Made by a program: the position numbers and the translations under genes. A stretch of DNA of 64,000 bases, from contig OW818698.1 in assembly GCA_942493375.1 (NCBI GenBank), positions 5,642,001 to 5,706,000 of the forward strand, written 5' to 3'. The notes below the pieces were generated by a model, which searched no databases, was not told where the DNA came from, and was given only the letters and a program-made list of their open reading frames with translations. Shown here piece by piece: positions 1-9,301 of the stretch (position 1 is the stretch's first letter; each line of letters begins with the position of its first letter). This DNA is from G942493375 sp942493375. GTDB taxonomy: Bacteria > Armatimonadota > UBA5829.

Positions 1-1244
1 ACACAGTTGTTGCGGAGTGTCGGAGTTCCATTCTGGTTGAATATTCCTTTGGAGTTGCCATGGACTATATTGTTGGCAAAAATCAGAGATGAGCCTGAAT
101 CTATGTATACTGCGGCATTTCCGGTGACGGTGTTATCAATTATTGTGTTGTTAGTAATTACCGCGGGACTGCTTGACAGATAGATGGCTGCTCCATTTGT
201 GCCCGAGTTATAGACAAATACATTGTTGGCTATGGTTGGAACGGCAGATTCTACATATATACCGGCCCCTGATGTTGCTGAGTTATCCCGGATGTAGCAA
301 TTGGTAATTACGGGCTCAGCGTCCTGGTTTATCCGTATGCCTCCTCCGCTGATGGATGAGCCATGTTGAATTGTGAAACCGTCTATTATTGTAGAGCTGG
401 AAGCGCTCTGGGGGATTATGACTACAACGCCCCCGTCTCCACTAGATATAGTGACCTTATTGGCACAGTAATCCCGTGAATCGAGAGTGGTTTCGTTACC
501 TGCGAATCCGCCGTAGAGGGCTACTCCACCTTTGGTTGTGATCCTCTCATTATATGTTCCGGATGCAACCCAGATCATATCTCCTTCATTGGCTGCATTT
601 ATGGCTTCGGTAATTGTATGGAATGCAGTTGTCCATGAGAGGCCATTATATGTACCTCCCGTACTCTCCCAGTCTACATATATAATGCTTGAGATCACAT
701 ATGGGGCAGTGACTGTATTGCTTGGATCCCAGTTTGTTTTGAAGGCTTTGGCTTTGATTACTACATCATCATTCACTGTCAGGGGTGAAACATACTGGGT
801 AGAGGACTCAGTTGGCACGGAGCCATTGGTTGTATATCGAATAACTGCCCCGGATGTGGAGCAGGAGATTGAGACTGTCTGCGGAGTGCTGTATGTATTG
901 GGTGCAGGAGAAAAGACGGGATCAGCAACAACCGGAATGACGGTATATGTGGCGGACTTGAGCGAGCTCATTCCCTGTCCCATGATCCAGCCTTTTGCTT
1001 TGAGGACGGTAGTGGAGCTGAGTGTGATCGGGGATTGATAAACTGGGCTGCTCAGCGGCATAGGGTCTGTGCCGTCTGTAGTGTATATTATGGTAGCTCC
1101 CGGAGTGGAACACGCCATAGTGACAGTCACACTGCCGTAGTATGTTCCTCCATCCGGGTCAAATGTGGGTGTTGCAATCGAAAACGCTGCACTGCAGCAT
1201 AGCAGGCATAACAAACAGCTCAACAGTAATACTAACTTATTCAT
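1..1244 (-). CDS. Secreted protein with two chitobiase-C-type domains and a beta-helix (3' end off window)
   Basis: The minus strand is open from an ATG at 1242-1244 to the window edge, so 414 codons are visible and the C-terminus is missing. AAGGAG lies 6 nt before the ATG. The N-terminus is a signal peptide (MNKLVLLLSCLLCLL, then a small-residue cleavage zone). Two beta-sandwich repeats follow at about residues 25-105 and 110-190. Each carries the signature of chitobiase/hexosaminidase C-terminal domains (IIYTTDGTDP and IRYTTNGSVP). From about residue 200 the sequence becomes a right-handed parallel beta-helix with Asn-rich rungs (ITNNTIIDN, FANNIVHGN). It is therefore exported and probably acts on or binds polysaccharide at the cell surface; the catalytic function cannot be read. 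The domain calls are reliable and the role is inferred. Confidence 0.85.
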   Translation of the reverse strand, partial: MNKLVLLLSCLLCLLCCSAAFSIATPTFDPDGGTYYGSVTVTMACSTPGATIIYTTDGTDPMPLSSPVYQSPITLSSTTVLKAKGWIMGQGMSSLKSATYTVIPVVADPVFSPAPNTYSTPQTVSISCSTSGAVIRYTTNGSVPTESSTQYVSPLTVNDDVVIKAKAFKTNWDPSNTVTAPYVISSIIYVDWESTGGTYNGLSWTTAFHTITEAINAANEGDMIWVASGTYNERITTKGGVALYGGFAGNETTLDSRDYCANKVTISSGDGGVVVIIPQSASSSTIIDGFTIQHGSSISGGGIRINQDAEPVITNCYIRDNSATSGAGIYVESAVPTIANNVFVYNSGTNGAAIYLSSSPAVITNNTIIDNTVTGNAAVYIDSGSSLIFANNIVHGNSKGIFNQNGTPTLRNNC

Positions 1245-2066
1245 GTCGATCTCCTTGCGCATTTATTCTATTCGCATCACTAATTGGTTACTGCCTACAA
1301 GTGTTTACCTCTTTTGAATTGTCCGGTGATTCAGACTGTTACACGAACATATGTTTACATCTGTTGCTGGGTAGTATGCCATGAAAATTACAGAAAGTCA
1401 ATAGATATGTATAAAAATATCCTAATATTTTTTGATTAACTCTAAAAACACGTGCTGCAAATATTTTAATTATCACATAAGGATTAACAAATGTAATTAT
1501 AAGAAATATACGCGACATACAAAATACTCACGGTGCGGATATATGTAAGTGGTTTCTTGGTGAGTTGTAGTCACATAATTAATGGACACGCGCGTAATTG
1601 TGCGGTTTTGAAGGAGAAGGAAATTGTAAATGTTGAGGTATGAATTATGGAAGAGGGAGGAGAGATATGCATCGGTATCAGAGCGGATGGGCACGAGCTG
1701 TGGTGTTATAACAGCAACTTGATTCACCCCGAAGCGGCGATGCCGAAGCGGGGGGCTGCAGAGAGCTGCAGGCTCTCAGAATAAATAGAACCGTAGGGGG
1801 TGTGCGTCCCCTTTATGCCCATTAGCCGACTTTAAATGTGGCAGTCCCCTTTACGAGGGTGAAATTATCAGGATTTTTCTCCATTTTGCTCCACGAAAAG
1901 GTTTTTGGCCTATTTCAGTGTCACTTGACTACCGTACTAGCTCAAATGAAGGATAAGCATTCTCTTTCCTTGAATACAATCGTATCGAAATCAATCATAA
2001 AACGAGTAGTGGCAGTAGTTGTACCTCACTCGTGGTAATACATCATGTGATGGAGCCTGCTGACCA
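1245..2066. other. Gene-free spacer between divergent genes
   Basis: This 820-base spacer separates the minus-strand secreted gene from the restriction operon. The part from about 1380 to 1500 is very AT-rich and could hold promoters, but no convincing -35/-10 pair is visible. The part from 1667 to 1860 consists of repeat modules found elsewhere in the window: a TGCATCGGTATC element and a GTGGCAGTCCC phrase also seen near 16085. No believable gene was found. Confidence 0.6.
1667..1755 (+). repeat. TGCATCGG-ended repeat, copy 1
   Basis: The element begins TGCATCGGTATCAGAGCGGA and ends near CCCCGAAGCGGCGATGCCGA. The ends are imperfect inverted repeats of each other. The same element occurs inverted at 8686-8769 and directly at 24594-24677, both 84 bp long. 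This copy has a diverged middle and right end. Confidence 0.7.
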
Positions 2067-4445
2067 TTGACTACTGAAGCTGATACTTGCCGTAAATATG
2101 TCCTCAAAAAACTGTATCAGTCAGCTTGGACTGATGACCAGATTCAGGAGCAAAAAACCTTTACCGATGGGCGTATAGTTGTAATAGGTGGCAAAGTACA
2201 TCGGCGGCCTCAGAAACGGGCAGATTATATACTTCGTTATCGCCGTGATTTCCCTCTGGCAGTTGTAGAAGCAAAAGCCTCACATAAAGCAGCCGGTGAC
2301 GCGGTGCAGCAGGCTAAAGACTATGCTCAAATACTCGGATTGAGTTTTGCGTATGCAACTAACGGTCATGAGATTATTGAGATTGATCTATCCGCGGGTA
2401 CAGAGACCCTGGTAGCTGATTTCCCAACTCCGGATGAACTGTGGGAACGGTTACAAGTAGCCACACACATCTCAGATGAAATCGCTCCTCGCGTTCTATC
2501 ACCCTCATACCATCTTTCTGGTTACAGCCCGCGGTATTATCAGGAGATTGCCATTAATCGTTCAGTGCAGGCAATTCTTCAAGGTAAACAACGTATACTC
2601 CTAACGATGGCTACCGGCACAGGCAAGACAATCGTCGCTTTTCAAATATGTTGGAAGCTCTGGAATTCCAGATGGAACCGTAATAACGAATATAGACGTC
2701 CCAAGATTCTATACTTGGCTGACCGCAATATATTGGTAGATGATCCAAAGGACAAGAAGTTTACTCCGTTTGGCGATGCACGGCACAAGATAGGTGATGG
2801 TCCTGATGAGCCTGTTAAGAGTCGCGAGATGTATTTCGCCACATATCAATCGATAGCCCGAGATGAGCGTCGCCCAGGGCTTTATCGTGAATTTCCTAGA
2901 GACTTTTTCGACCTTATAGTTATTGATGAATGTCACAGAGGCAGCGCTCGTGACGATAGCAACTGGCGGGAAATATTGAATTATTTCAAGCCTGCGTTCC
3001 AACTTGGAATGACTGCTACTCCCTTGCGTGAAGATAACAGGGATACATACGCATATTTTGGAAATCCCATATATACATACAGCTTACGCCAGGGAATTGA
3101 TGATGGTTTCCTGGCTCCCTATCGAGTGCACAGAATCATCAGCACCTGGGATGCTGCCGGATGGCGACCCAGCAAAAATGAAATGGACAGATACGGAAAT
3201 GAAATACCGGATGGTCTTTATGAGACAAAGGACTTCGAGAGGGTTGTTGCCCTTAGAGCACGAACTGAAGCCATCGCTAGACATCTCACTGAGTTTCTAA
3301 AGAAAACAGACCGCTTTGCCAAGACAGTAATATTCTGTGTTAATCAGGAACATGCTGACGAGATGCGCCGTGCACTTAATAATCTGAACTCCGATCTTGC
3401 AAAGCAGTATTCAAACTATGTATGCCGTGTGGTTTCCGAAGAGGGAGCAATAGGTCGTGGACATCTGGACGATTTTACTGATGTTGAAACTGTAACTCCG
3501 GTTATCCTGACAACTTCCCAGCTTCTTACAACGGGTGTGGATATACCAACATGCAAAAATATAGTTCTGGCGCGTGTTGTCTGCTCCATGACGGAGTTCA
3601 AGCAGATTATTGGACGTGGCACCAGAGTCCGTGATGACTACGGCAAGCTATATTTCAATATTCTCGATTATACAGGTTCCGCCACACGCCTCTTTGCCGA
3701 CCCGGATTTTGATGGTGAACCATCGATAATTACTGAAGAACAGATTGATGAAAAAGGCGATGTCATTGATGAACCGGTAGTTATTGAAGAGGAAACTGGG
3801 GATGTTGGTGAGATAATGTCAGATGACTTCGGCGATGACGATGATGATGACGGCGATGAAACCGATAACAAGCCCAGACGGTTCTATATTGACGGTGGTA
3901 ATGTCGAGATAGTCGCGCACCTTGTGCATGAACTCGATCCTGATGGCAAACAGTTGCGTGTAGTTAAATATACTGATTACACTGCAGAATGCGTCCGTAC
4001 TCTGTATCATTCATCAGCAGATTTGCGAAATCACTGGGCAGACCCACTGCAACGCGCCGAAATACTGGCTGCTCTGGATGAACGCGGTATCAGTTTTGAT
4101 GAACTTGCCACAGCTACAGGCCAGCAAGATGCAGATCCTTTTGATTTACTGTGTCATGTAGCATTCAATTCCCCATTGCGTACCCGCAGGGAACGTGCAG
4201 AAAGGTTGCGAAAAGAGAAGAAAGACTTCTTCGATGAATATGGTCCCACTGCGAGAGCCATACTTGATGAGTTGCTGGAGAAATACGCAGAATATGGCGC
4301 AGCACAGTTTGAGTTACCCAATGTGCTCCAGGTTCCACCGATATCTGAGCACGGCAACATTATGGAAATTGCTGCACAGTTTGGTGGACCGGAAAAGCTA
4401 AGAGAAGCTATTACAAAACTGCAGACGCTGCTATACGCGGCATAA
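2067..4445 (+). CDS. hsdR: Type I restriction endonuclease subunit R (EcoEI-like)
   Basis: Motor and nuclease subunit of a type I restriction-modification enzyme. It translocates and cleaves DNA that lacks the host methylation pattern. At 792 residues it matches the short EcoEI-type HsdR. An N-terminal PD-(D/E)xK nuclease is visible (Asp53, then VVEAK with Glu68 and Lys70). A superfamily 2 helicase follows: Walker A GTGKT at 184-188, DECH at 287-290, TATP near 316 and QIIGRGTR. The C-terminal region contains the FNSPLRTRRERAE stretch typical of the EcoEI R C-terminal domain. The reading frame opens just after a stop at 2061-2063 and has no early in-frame ATG, so TTG at 2067 is the likely start, with GGAG about 11 nt upstream. 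First gene of a five-gene operon. An acidic Asp-rich linker lies near residues 580-600. Confidence 0.95.
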   Translation: MTTEADTCRKYVLKKLYQSAWTDDQIQEQKTFTDGRIVVIGGKVHRRPQKRADYILRYRRDFPLAVVEAKASHKAAGDAVQQAKDYAQILGLSFAYATNGHEIIEIDLSAGTETLVADFPTPDELWERLQVATHISDEIAPRVLSPSYHLSGYSPRYYQEIAINRSVQAILQGKQRILLTMATGTGKTIVAFQICWKLWNSRWNRNNEYRRPKILYLADRNILVDDPKDKKFTPFGDARHKIGDGPDEPVKSREMYFATYQSIARDERRPGLYREFPRDFFDLIVIDECHRGSARDDSNWREILNYFKPAFQLGMTATPLREDNRDTYAYFGNPIYTYSLRQGIDDGFLAPYRVHRIISTWDAAGWRPSKNEMDRYGNEIPDGLYETKDFERVVALRARTEAIARHLTEFLKKTDRFAKTVIFCVNQEHADEMRRALNNLNSDLAKQYSNYVCRVVSEEGAIGRGHLDDFTDVETVTPVILTTSQLLTTGVDIPTCKNIVLARVVCSMTEFKQIIGRGTRVRDDYGKLYFNILDYTGSATRLFADPDFDGEPSIITEEQIDEKGDVIDEPVVIEEETGDVGEIMSDDFGDDDDDDGDETDNKPRRFYIDGGNVEIVAHLVHELDPDGKQLRVVKYTDYTAECVRTLYHSSADLRNHWADPLQRAEILAALDERGISFDELATATGQQDADPFDLLCHVAFNSPLRTRRERAERLRKEKKDFFDEYGPTARAILDELLEKYAEYGAAQFELPNVLQVPPISEHGNIMEIAAQFGGPEKLREAITKLQTLLYAA

Positions 4446-4485
4446 AGTTATGTTGGAATAAACCATCTGATTTTGGACAGTTGAT

Positions 4486-4968
4486 ATGAATAGAGATACT
4501 GAAAAGCGAATAATGAGCAATTCCTCAGTGCAAACTGGAGCGGAAAAGATACTGATCCAGTGGTTGTCTGAACAGCTTGGTGTTCCCTTATGCGAATCTC
4601 CATTTCGTATGGATGGTTGCCGAATGAGAGTCGATGGTTACTACTGTGACAATGACCACATTATAATCGTTGAGGCTTGGGCTCACATCGGCAAGGCCAA
4701 AGCAGCACAGAAGAATAAGGTAATGACAGATGTTTTAAAGTTGGCTTATATCAGCGATTGTCTTGCAAAGGAAAGCAATTCGATCTCTGTCGAGTGTTAT
4801 TATGTATTTGCGGATGCTGCTGCTGCAGAAGTGCTTACTAATTTAACTAGCTGGAATGCAAGAGCAGGTCAGCGTTTTGAAATTCAAGCTCGAATTGCCG
4901 ACATTTCGGACGAACTCCGACAAAATATACTTCAAGCTCAAAAACAACAAGACATCCGTGAACTATAG
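4486..4968 (+). CDS. Small PD-(D/E)xK-like protein in the type I locus
   Basis: A 160-residue protein between hsdR and hsdM. The central part (RVDGYY, Asp50; then IIIVEAWAHIGKAK, Glu63) has the strand-turn-strand layout of PD-(D/E)xK nucleases, and a conserved-looking helix follows (QKNKVMTDVLKL). The usual Lys two positions after the Glu is Trp, so catalysis would need a migrated Lys (Lys70 or Lys72) or may be lost. No signal peptide or membrane segment is present. An alternative ATG lies at 4513 and neither start has a strong ribosome site. It sits 40 nt after hsdR and 8 nt before hsdM, so it is co-transcribed. It may be a nuclease accessory or a modulator of the restriction complex; the function is not established. 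Confidence 0.75.
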   Translation: MNRDTEKRIMSNSSVQTGAEKILIQWLSEQLGVPLCESPFRMDGCRMRVDGYYCDNDHIIIVEAWAHIGKAKAAQKNKVMTDVLKLAYISDCLAKESNSISVECYYVFADAAAAEVLTNLTSWNARAGQRFEIQARIADISDELRQNILQAQKQQDIREL

Positions 4969-4976
4969 AGGTTTTG

Positions 4977-6506
4977 ATGGCAGTAAAGAAAGTTACAGAA
5001 AAGAACTTAACCACTTCCCAACGACTAGGCAGCGTCCTAAAGTCCGCTCGGGATATAATGCGCAAAGACAAAGGATTAAGCGGTGATCTTGACCGGTTGC
5101 CTATGCTTACATGGATTATGTTCCTGAAATTTCTCGATGACATGGAATTGATTCGTGAACAGGCTGCGGTTATGAAAGGTGAACGGTTCCGGCCTGCTAT
5201 TGAAGCACCTTACCGTTGGCGTGACTGGGCTGCTAAGGAAGATGGTATCACAGGTGATGAACTTATCGCTTATATCAATAATGATGATGCCATACGACAG
5301 GATGGCACACGCGGTCCCGGTCTTTTTGCTTACCTGCGCAATCTCGAAGGAGCAAACGGGGGAGACCGTCGTGATGTGATTGCTGCTGTTTTCAGGGGTA
5401 CAGTAAACCGGATGATCAACGGTTATCTGCTTCGTGATGTGATGAATAAGGTCAACGGTTTCCATTTTGATTCCAGCGATGAAATCCATACTCTCGGGCA
5501 TTTTTATGAATCTATGCTTAAGGAAATGCGTGATGCTGCCGGTGATTCCGGTGAGTTCTATACACCAAGAGCAGTAGTAAGGTTCATGGTTGAGGTTATC
5601 AATCCACTGCTTGGGGAAAGTGTGCTTGATCCGGCGTGCGGGACAGGTGGTTTCCTGGTTGAAACATACCAGCATATGGAAAAGCAGGTAAAGACTGTCG
5701 GTGAACGTGAAATATTGCAGAAATCCAGTATCTACGGTGGAGAGGCTAAACCCCTTCCGTATTTGCTGGTTCAGATGAACCTTTTACTGCATGGTTTGGA
5801 ATATCCTCGCATTGACCCTGAGAACAGCCTGCGGTTTCCGCTTCGGGAAATCGGTGATAAGGACCGGGTTGATATCATTCTGACTAATCCTCCATTTGGT
5901 GGTGAGGAAGAAGCAGGTATTCTTAGCAACTTCCCTGATGATCTGCGTACATCCGAAACAACGTTCTTATTCCTGCAGCTTATAATGCGCAAACTCAGAC
6001 GACCGCCTGCGCCTGGTCGTGCTGCAGTAGTTGTTCCCAATGGAATGTTGTTTGGCGACGGAGTATGCGGAAGAATAAAGGCCGATCTACTCAAAGACTA
6101 CAACCTGCACACAATCGCGAGATTGCCGAAAGGTGTGTTCGCACCTTATACGGATATCGAAACAAACCTGCTTTTCTTTGACCGCAGTAGACCCACTTCT
6201 GAAGTCTGGTACTATGAACAGCCGTTGCCGGAGGGCCGCAAAACATACACCAAGACCAAACCGATACAGTTTGAGGCGTTTGCACCTTGTCTGGAATGGT
6301 GGAATAACCGCGAGGAAAATGACAGAGCTTGGTGTGTGCCTGTGCAGACGATAATTGATAGCAACTATAACCTAGACATTAAAAATCCCACTGTTGCAGA
6401 TGACCTTGCACATTTGCCGCCGGAGCAGTTGGTTGAAGATATAATTGCAAAAGAACAGCGGATTATGGAGATTATGCTGGAGATAAAGCAGGTAATCTCT
6501 AGATGA
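4977..6506 (+). CDS. hsdM: Type I DNA methyltransferase subunit M
   Basis: Adenine-N6 methyltransferase subunit of the type I complex, using S-adenosylmethionine to protect host sites. An N-terminal helical HsdM_N domain (MLTWIMFLKFLDDME) precedes the catalytic domain. FYTPR lies at about 194-198, SAM motif I DPACGTGGF at about 218-226, and catalytic motif IV NPPFGG at about 304-309. The start is ATG 4977, preceded by AGAGG at 5 nt; a TTG codon directly before it is less likely. The length of 509 residues is normal for HsdM. Its stop overlaps the hsdS start as ATGA, indicating translational coupling. Confidence 0.97.
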   Translation: MAVKKVTEKNLTTSQRLGSVLKSARDIMRKDKGLSGDLDRLPMLTWIMFLKFLDDMELIREQAAVMKGERFRPAIEAPYRWRDWAAKEDGITGDELIAYINNDDAIRQDGTRGPGLFAYLRNLEGANGGDRRDVIAAVFRGTVNRMINGYLLRDVMNKVNGFHFDSSDEIHTLGHFYESMLKEMRDAAGDSGEFYTPRAVVRFMVEVINPLLGESVLDPACGTGGFLVETYQHMEKQVKTVGEREILQKSSIYGGEAKPLPYLLVQMNLLLHGLEYPRIDPENSLRFPLREIGDKDRVDIILTNPPFGGEEEAGILSNFPDDLRTSETTFLFLQLIMRKLRRPPAPGRAAVVVPNGMLFGDGVCGRIKADLLKDYNLHTIARLPKGVFAPYTDIETNLLFFDRSRPTSEVWYYEQPLPEGRKTYTKTKPIQFEAFAPCLEWWNNREENDRAWCVPVQTIIDSNYNLDIKNPTVADDLAHLPPEQLVEDIIAKEQRIMEIMLEIKQVISR

Positions 6507-7864
6507 TCAGCAATACACATAATATCTTATCAAAGGCAGCAGTTGATCTTATGCGACGTGAAAATCCTACTCTAGTTGTTGCTTCTGGATTGATTTTCAA
6601 GGAATTAGCGAATGAATCTGCTAGCAGAAGGATTTCAGAAATAGCGGATGCAAGAGGTGGCATTTGGGGTGATCTTGCACCTATTGGGCAGGGATTCCCG
6701 ATACTTCGTTCAACAAATATGCGTGGTGTTCGTATAGATGTCTCCAACGCAGCTTGGTGCAATGTTTTTCAGTCTCAAGCTGAAGGATGTATGCTTAAGG
6801 ATGGTGACATTCTCGTCACTAAGTCTAGTGGCAGCAGCGATCTCGTTGGAAAGTCAGCCTTATTCTATGATCCACTAGATGGGCTTAAGTATCTGTTTTC
6901 TAACTTCTCGCTCAGGCTACGTCCATCTAAAAATGATGTTTTGCCTGAATATTTGGCTTGGTATTTACGATCCCCTCAGTCATTAGCGTGGCGTTATGAC
7001 TCTCAACAGAATGCTGTTGGATTACGGAATTTACAAACTCGTTCATTCTTGTCTCAAGAAATACCCTTACCCTCCATGAAGATGCAGGCGAAAGTAGCAG
7101 AATATCTTCTGAGCTTGGAGCAGAGGACAGAACCAACAATTTTACCTGGAAATATGGCTGCAATTCAACATACTGTTGCACGGATGGAGGAGTTGTCGGG
7201 GAAGATTGAGGAAGCGCGAAGATTGCGGGAGGAAGCACAAACAACCTTGCAAAGGATGGGATGGGCATTGGCATTTGGTGGCATGCAATTACATTCTGCT
7301 AGAAAGCGGATAGGTGAACTACTAGCTCTTCGCCAACCTGATATAGTAGTAAAACCTGATAAAACATATCAGTTTGCTGGTGTATATTGTTTTGGAAAAG
7401 GAGTGTTTCAGGGTGGATGTAAGTCTGGTATGGAGACTTCTTATACGCAACTGACACAAATCCACACCGGTAACTTCGTATACCCAAAATTGATGGCTTG
7501 GGAAGGTGCTCTTGGTATTGTGCCTGCTGAATGTGATGGTTTATATGTGTCGCCGGAGTTCCCTGTTTTTGAACTGAATCAAAATGTTGTGTTGCCTGAA
7601 ACACTTGATGTGTATTTCCGCTCCTCGCAAGTCTGGCCTTTGGTATCTGAAGCCAGTAAGGGTACTAATGTTAGACGAAGACGCATGCACCCATCAAGCT
7701 TCTTGGAGTTGGAGATACCGTTACCTACAATGCATACTCAGTTGAAACTCCGGGACATACTAAAACGCACAGCCAGTATACGATTTTTACAGTCGAGTAC
7801 TGCAGGTAACATTGAAGCTTTATTACCGTCGTTGTTGGATGCAGCATTTTCTGGGAGGTTGTAA
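6503..7864 (+). CDS. hsdS: Type I specificity subunit S
   Basis: DNA-recognition subunit that sets the target sequence of the type I enzyme. At 453 residues it has the usual two target-recognition halves. The first is about residues 40-200 (FPILRSTNMRG, then a conserved-type spacer helix near 205-255 with EARRLREEAQTTLQRM). The second is about 275-440 (YPKLMAWEGALGIVP, ending with a second helix). The ATG overlaps the hsdM stop by ATGA, and its own TAA overlaps the next ATG as TAATG. No inverted or partial hsdS cassette is seen nearby, so there is no sign of specificity switching. Confidence 0.93.
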   Translation: MISNTHNILSKAAVDLMRRENPTLVVASGLIFKELANESASRRISEIADARGGIWGDLAPIGQGFPILRSTNMRGVRIDVSNAAWCNVFQSQAEGCMLKDGDILVTKSSGSSDLVGKSALFYDPLDGLKYLFSNFSLRLRPSKNDVLPEYLAWYLRSPQSLAWRYDSQQNAVGLRNLQTRSFLSQEIPLPSMKMQAKVAEYLLSLEQRTEPTILPGNMAAIQHTVARMEELSGKIEEARRLREEAQTTLQRMGWALAFGGMQLHSARKRIGELLALRQPDIVVKPDKTYQFAGVYCFGKGVFQGGCKSGMETSYTQLTQIHTGNFVYPKLMAWEGALGIVPAECDGLYVSPEFPVFELNQNVVLPETLDVYFRSSQVWPLVSEASKGTNVRRRRMHPSSFLELEIPLPTMHTQLKLRDILKRTASIRFLQSSTAGNIEALLPSLLDAAFSGRL

Positions 7865-8634
7865 TGCTTGACTCCAACGATGTGCTTACCAAAGTCCAGG
7901 TATTGAAAAATCTTCTTGTTGCACGAGCTACTGGCCAGTTAATAGACGAAGAGGAATTTTCAACTCTACGAAACCAGTTAATAATCATTCCAAGTGTTAA
8001 AAATAAACTGCCTAGGTTTTTGTCGAGTTGTCGCACAGTACGGGAATTCTGGGCTTTTATCCAACCAGAATTCCCTCATTATCAGCAAAGGCGCGAATAT
8101 CTCCAACAAGAATTTGAACCACTGCTTTCTATGCTGGAATCTGAATCACAGACTCCAGGTGATGCTGTTACGTCCGAGGCAATTGAAATAGTTGATTCCG
8201 CTCATGTGACCGCGATGTGGGCGAAATGCCTCGAACGAAGGGACACAGACCCTGAAGGCGCCATCACTGCTGCACGAACACTGCTGGAGACTGTTTGCAA
8301 ACACATACTTGATGAAGCAGGTATTACCTATCCGGACAATTGTGATTTGCCAAAACTTCACTGGCTGGTTTCAGAAAAACTTCAACTTGCACCAGGCCAA
8401 CACACAGAGACAGAAGTCAAAAAGATACTTGGTGGGTGTTTCGCTATAGTCGATGGGCTAGCAAGCATACGCAACAGGCTGAGTGATGCTCACGGCAAAA
8501 GTAAGAATGCCGTTCAACCGGATCAGCGCCACGCAGAACTAGCTGTGAACCTTGCCGGAAGTGTGGCTACCTTCTTATTAGAAACCTGGGAGGCCAATAA
8601 ACCACAGAGTATATTCAAACCTGCTTGGAGTTAG
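7864..8634 (+). CDS. Abi-C/HEPN-type abortive infection protein
   Basis: Last gene of the restriction operon, 256 residues. Residues about 115-245 match the abortive-infection C-terminal (Abi_C) family. AARTLLETVCKHIL is followed by a motif near residue 205 with RNRLSDAHG, then a helix LAVNLAGSVATFLLE. RNRLSDAH fits the R-x4-6-H motif of HEPN ribonucleases. The N-terminal half (residues 1-100) is helical and not recognised. The start overlaps the hsdS stop, so expression is coupled to the restriction system. A plausible role is a suicide or guard function that acts when restriction fails, which is inference from the family and context. No membrane segment is present. Confidence 0.8.
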   Translation: MLDSNDVLTKVQVLKNLLVARATGQLIDEEEFSTLRNQLIIIPSVKNKLPRFLSSCRTVREFWAFIQPEFPHYQQRREYLQQEFEPLLSMLESESQTPGDAVTSEAIEIVDSAHVTAMWAKCLERRDTDPEGAITAARTLLETVCKHILDEAGITYPDNCDLPKLHWLVSEKLQLAPGQHTETEVKKILGGCFAIVDGLASIRNRLSDAHGKSKNAVQPDQRHAELAVNLAGSVATFLLETWEANKPQSIFKPAWS

Positions 8635-8685
8635 GTCAAAGGTGATAGCCAGCATTTCAGTCTACCCTTCTTCGCAGTCAGCTAG

Positions 8686-8769
8686 TGCATCGGCATCGGC
8701 GCTTCGGGGGATTAGGGTGGTTGTTGCATTGCTTTGTTTATATTCCCCCTCCGCTCTGATACCGATGCA
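8686..8769 (-). repeat. TGCATCGG-ended repeat, copy 2 (inverted)
   Basis: Eighty-four bases in opposite orientation to the copies at 1667 and 24594. Read on the minus strand it runs from TGCATCGGTATCAGAGCGGA to CGAAGCGCCGATGCCGATGC. The two ends are imperfect inverted repeats. No coding capacity is present. Confidence 0.75.
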
Positions 8770-8866
8770 TTTTGTTCTTTGACTGGCGGCCCGACAAGAG
8801 TGTCGTGCCTACCCGATTCCATTCCATCAAAGCACAAAACCCAATCATTCCCTCCCCTAATTCATA

Positions 8867-8897
8867 AGTTCCGTTTCACTCGACTACCGAAGGAACT
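8867..8897 (+). repeat. CGACTACCGAAG hairpin element, copy 1
   Basis: Arms AGTTCC (8867-8872) and GGAACT (8892-8897) flank a core CACTCGACTACCGA shared with 22026-22066 and 24856-24892. Confidence 0.7.
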
Positions 8898-8940
8898 AAC
8901 AATTACAATGTTTGCCAGGAGACAGGAGACAGGAGGCAGG

Positions 8941-8990
8941 AGGACATGGATGTCCTGGGAAGGGCGTAAGGGTCATGGATGGCCCTTACG
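8941..8990. repeat. Double-hairpin palindrome, copy 1
   Basis: Two adjacent palindromes. The first, 8941-8956, is AGGACAT-GG-ATGTCCT. The second, 8965-8990, has 12-nt arms CGTAAGGGTCAT and ATGGCCCTTACG around GG, with one T-G mismatch. A further half arm (GATGACCCTTACGAAC) follows near 9010-9025. The same two-stem layout recurs at 18402, 36745 (second stem only) and 37494. Confidence 0.85.
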
Positions 8991-9301
8991 AACATTTACG
9001 AACAGTGTGGATGACCCTTACGAACAGCAATCGGCATGTCCAACTTTTGGGTCAGGATGACAGTGTGGCCCGAATTGGGGTGGGGGGTTATTATTTTCTG
9101 TTTGTCTGCTAATTTTGGGATATAATGCAAAAAATCTTATATACTGGGCTATAATATCTATTGTGTATTTCTGCAAATGAATGGCATTGGTTATCGCACA
9201 AAGGCTGTTGTATGGTGAAAATGTGTTGCTTGTTGATTGGAAGAGAGTGTTTGTGCTTATAACTTGGATGCTTTGCTATATGAATTATTGGAGGGCTGTT
9301 G

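Larger units (their letters stand above)
8635..9301. other. Repeat-filled spacer
   Basis: No gene is seen. From left to right it holds a TGCATCGG-ended repeat, a CGACTACCGAAG hairpin element and a two-stem palindrome. An AT-rich stretch from 9100 to 9290 contains two TATAAT boxes (about 9120 and 9149) that could serve the downstream secreted-protein gene, though neither has a good -35 partner. Confidence 0.6.

Noticed and set aside
532..1038. 168-codon plus-strand frame
   Set aside because: It is the complement of the partial secreted beta-helix gene, which has a signal peptide, ribosome site and domain signatures.
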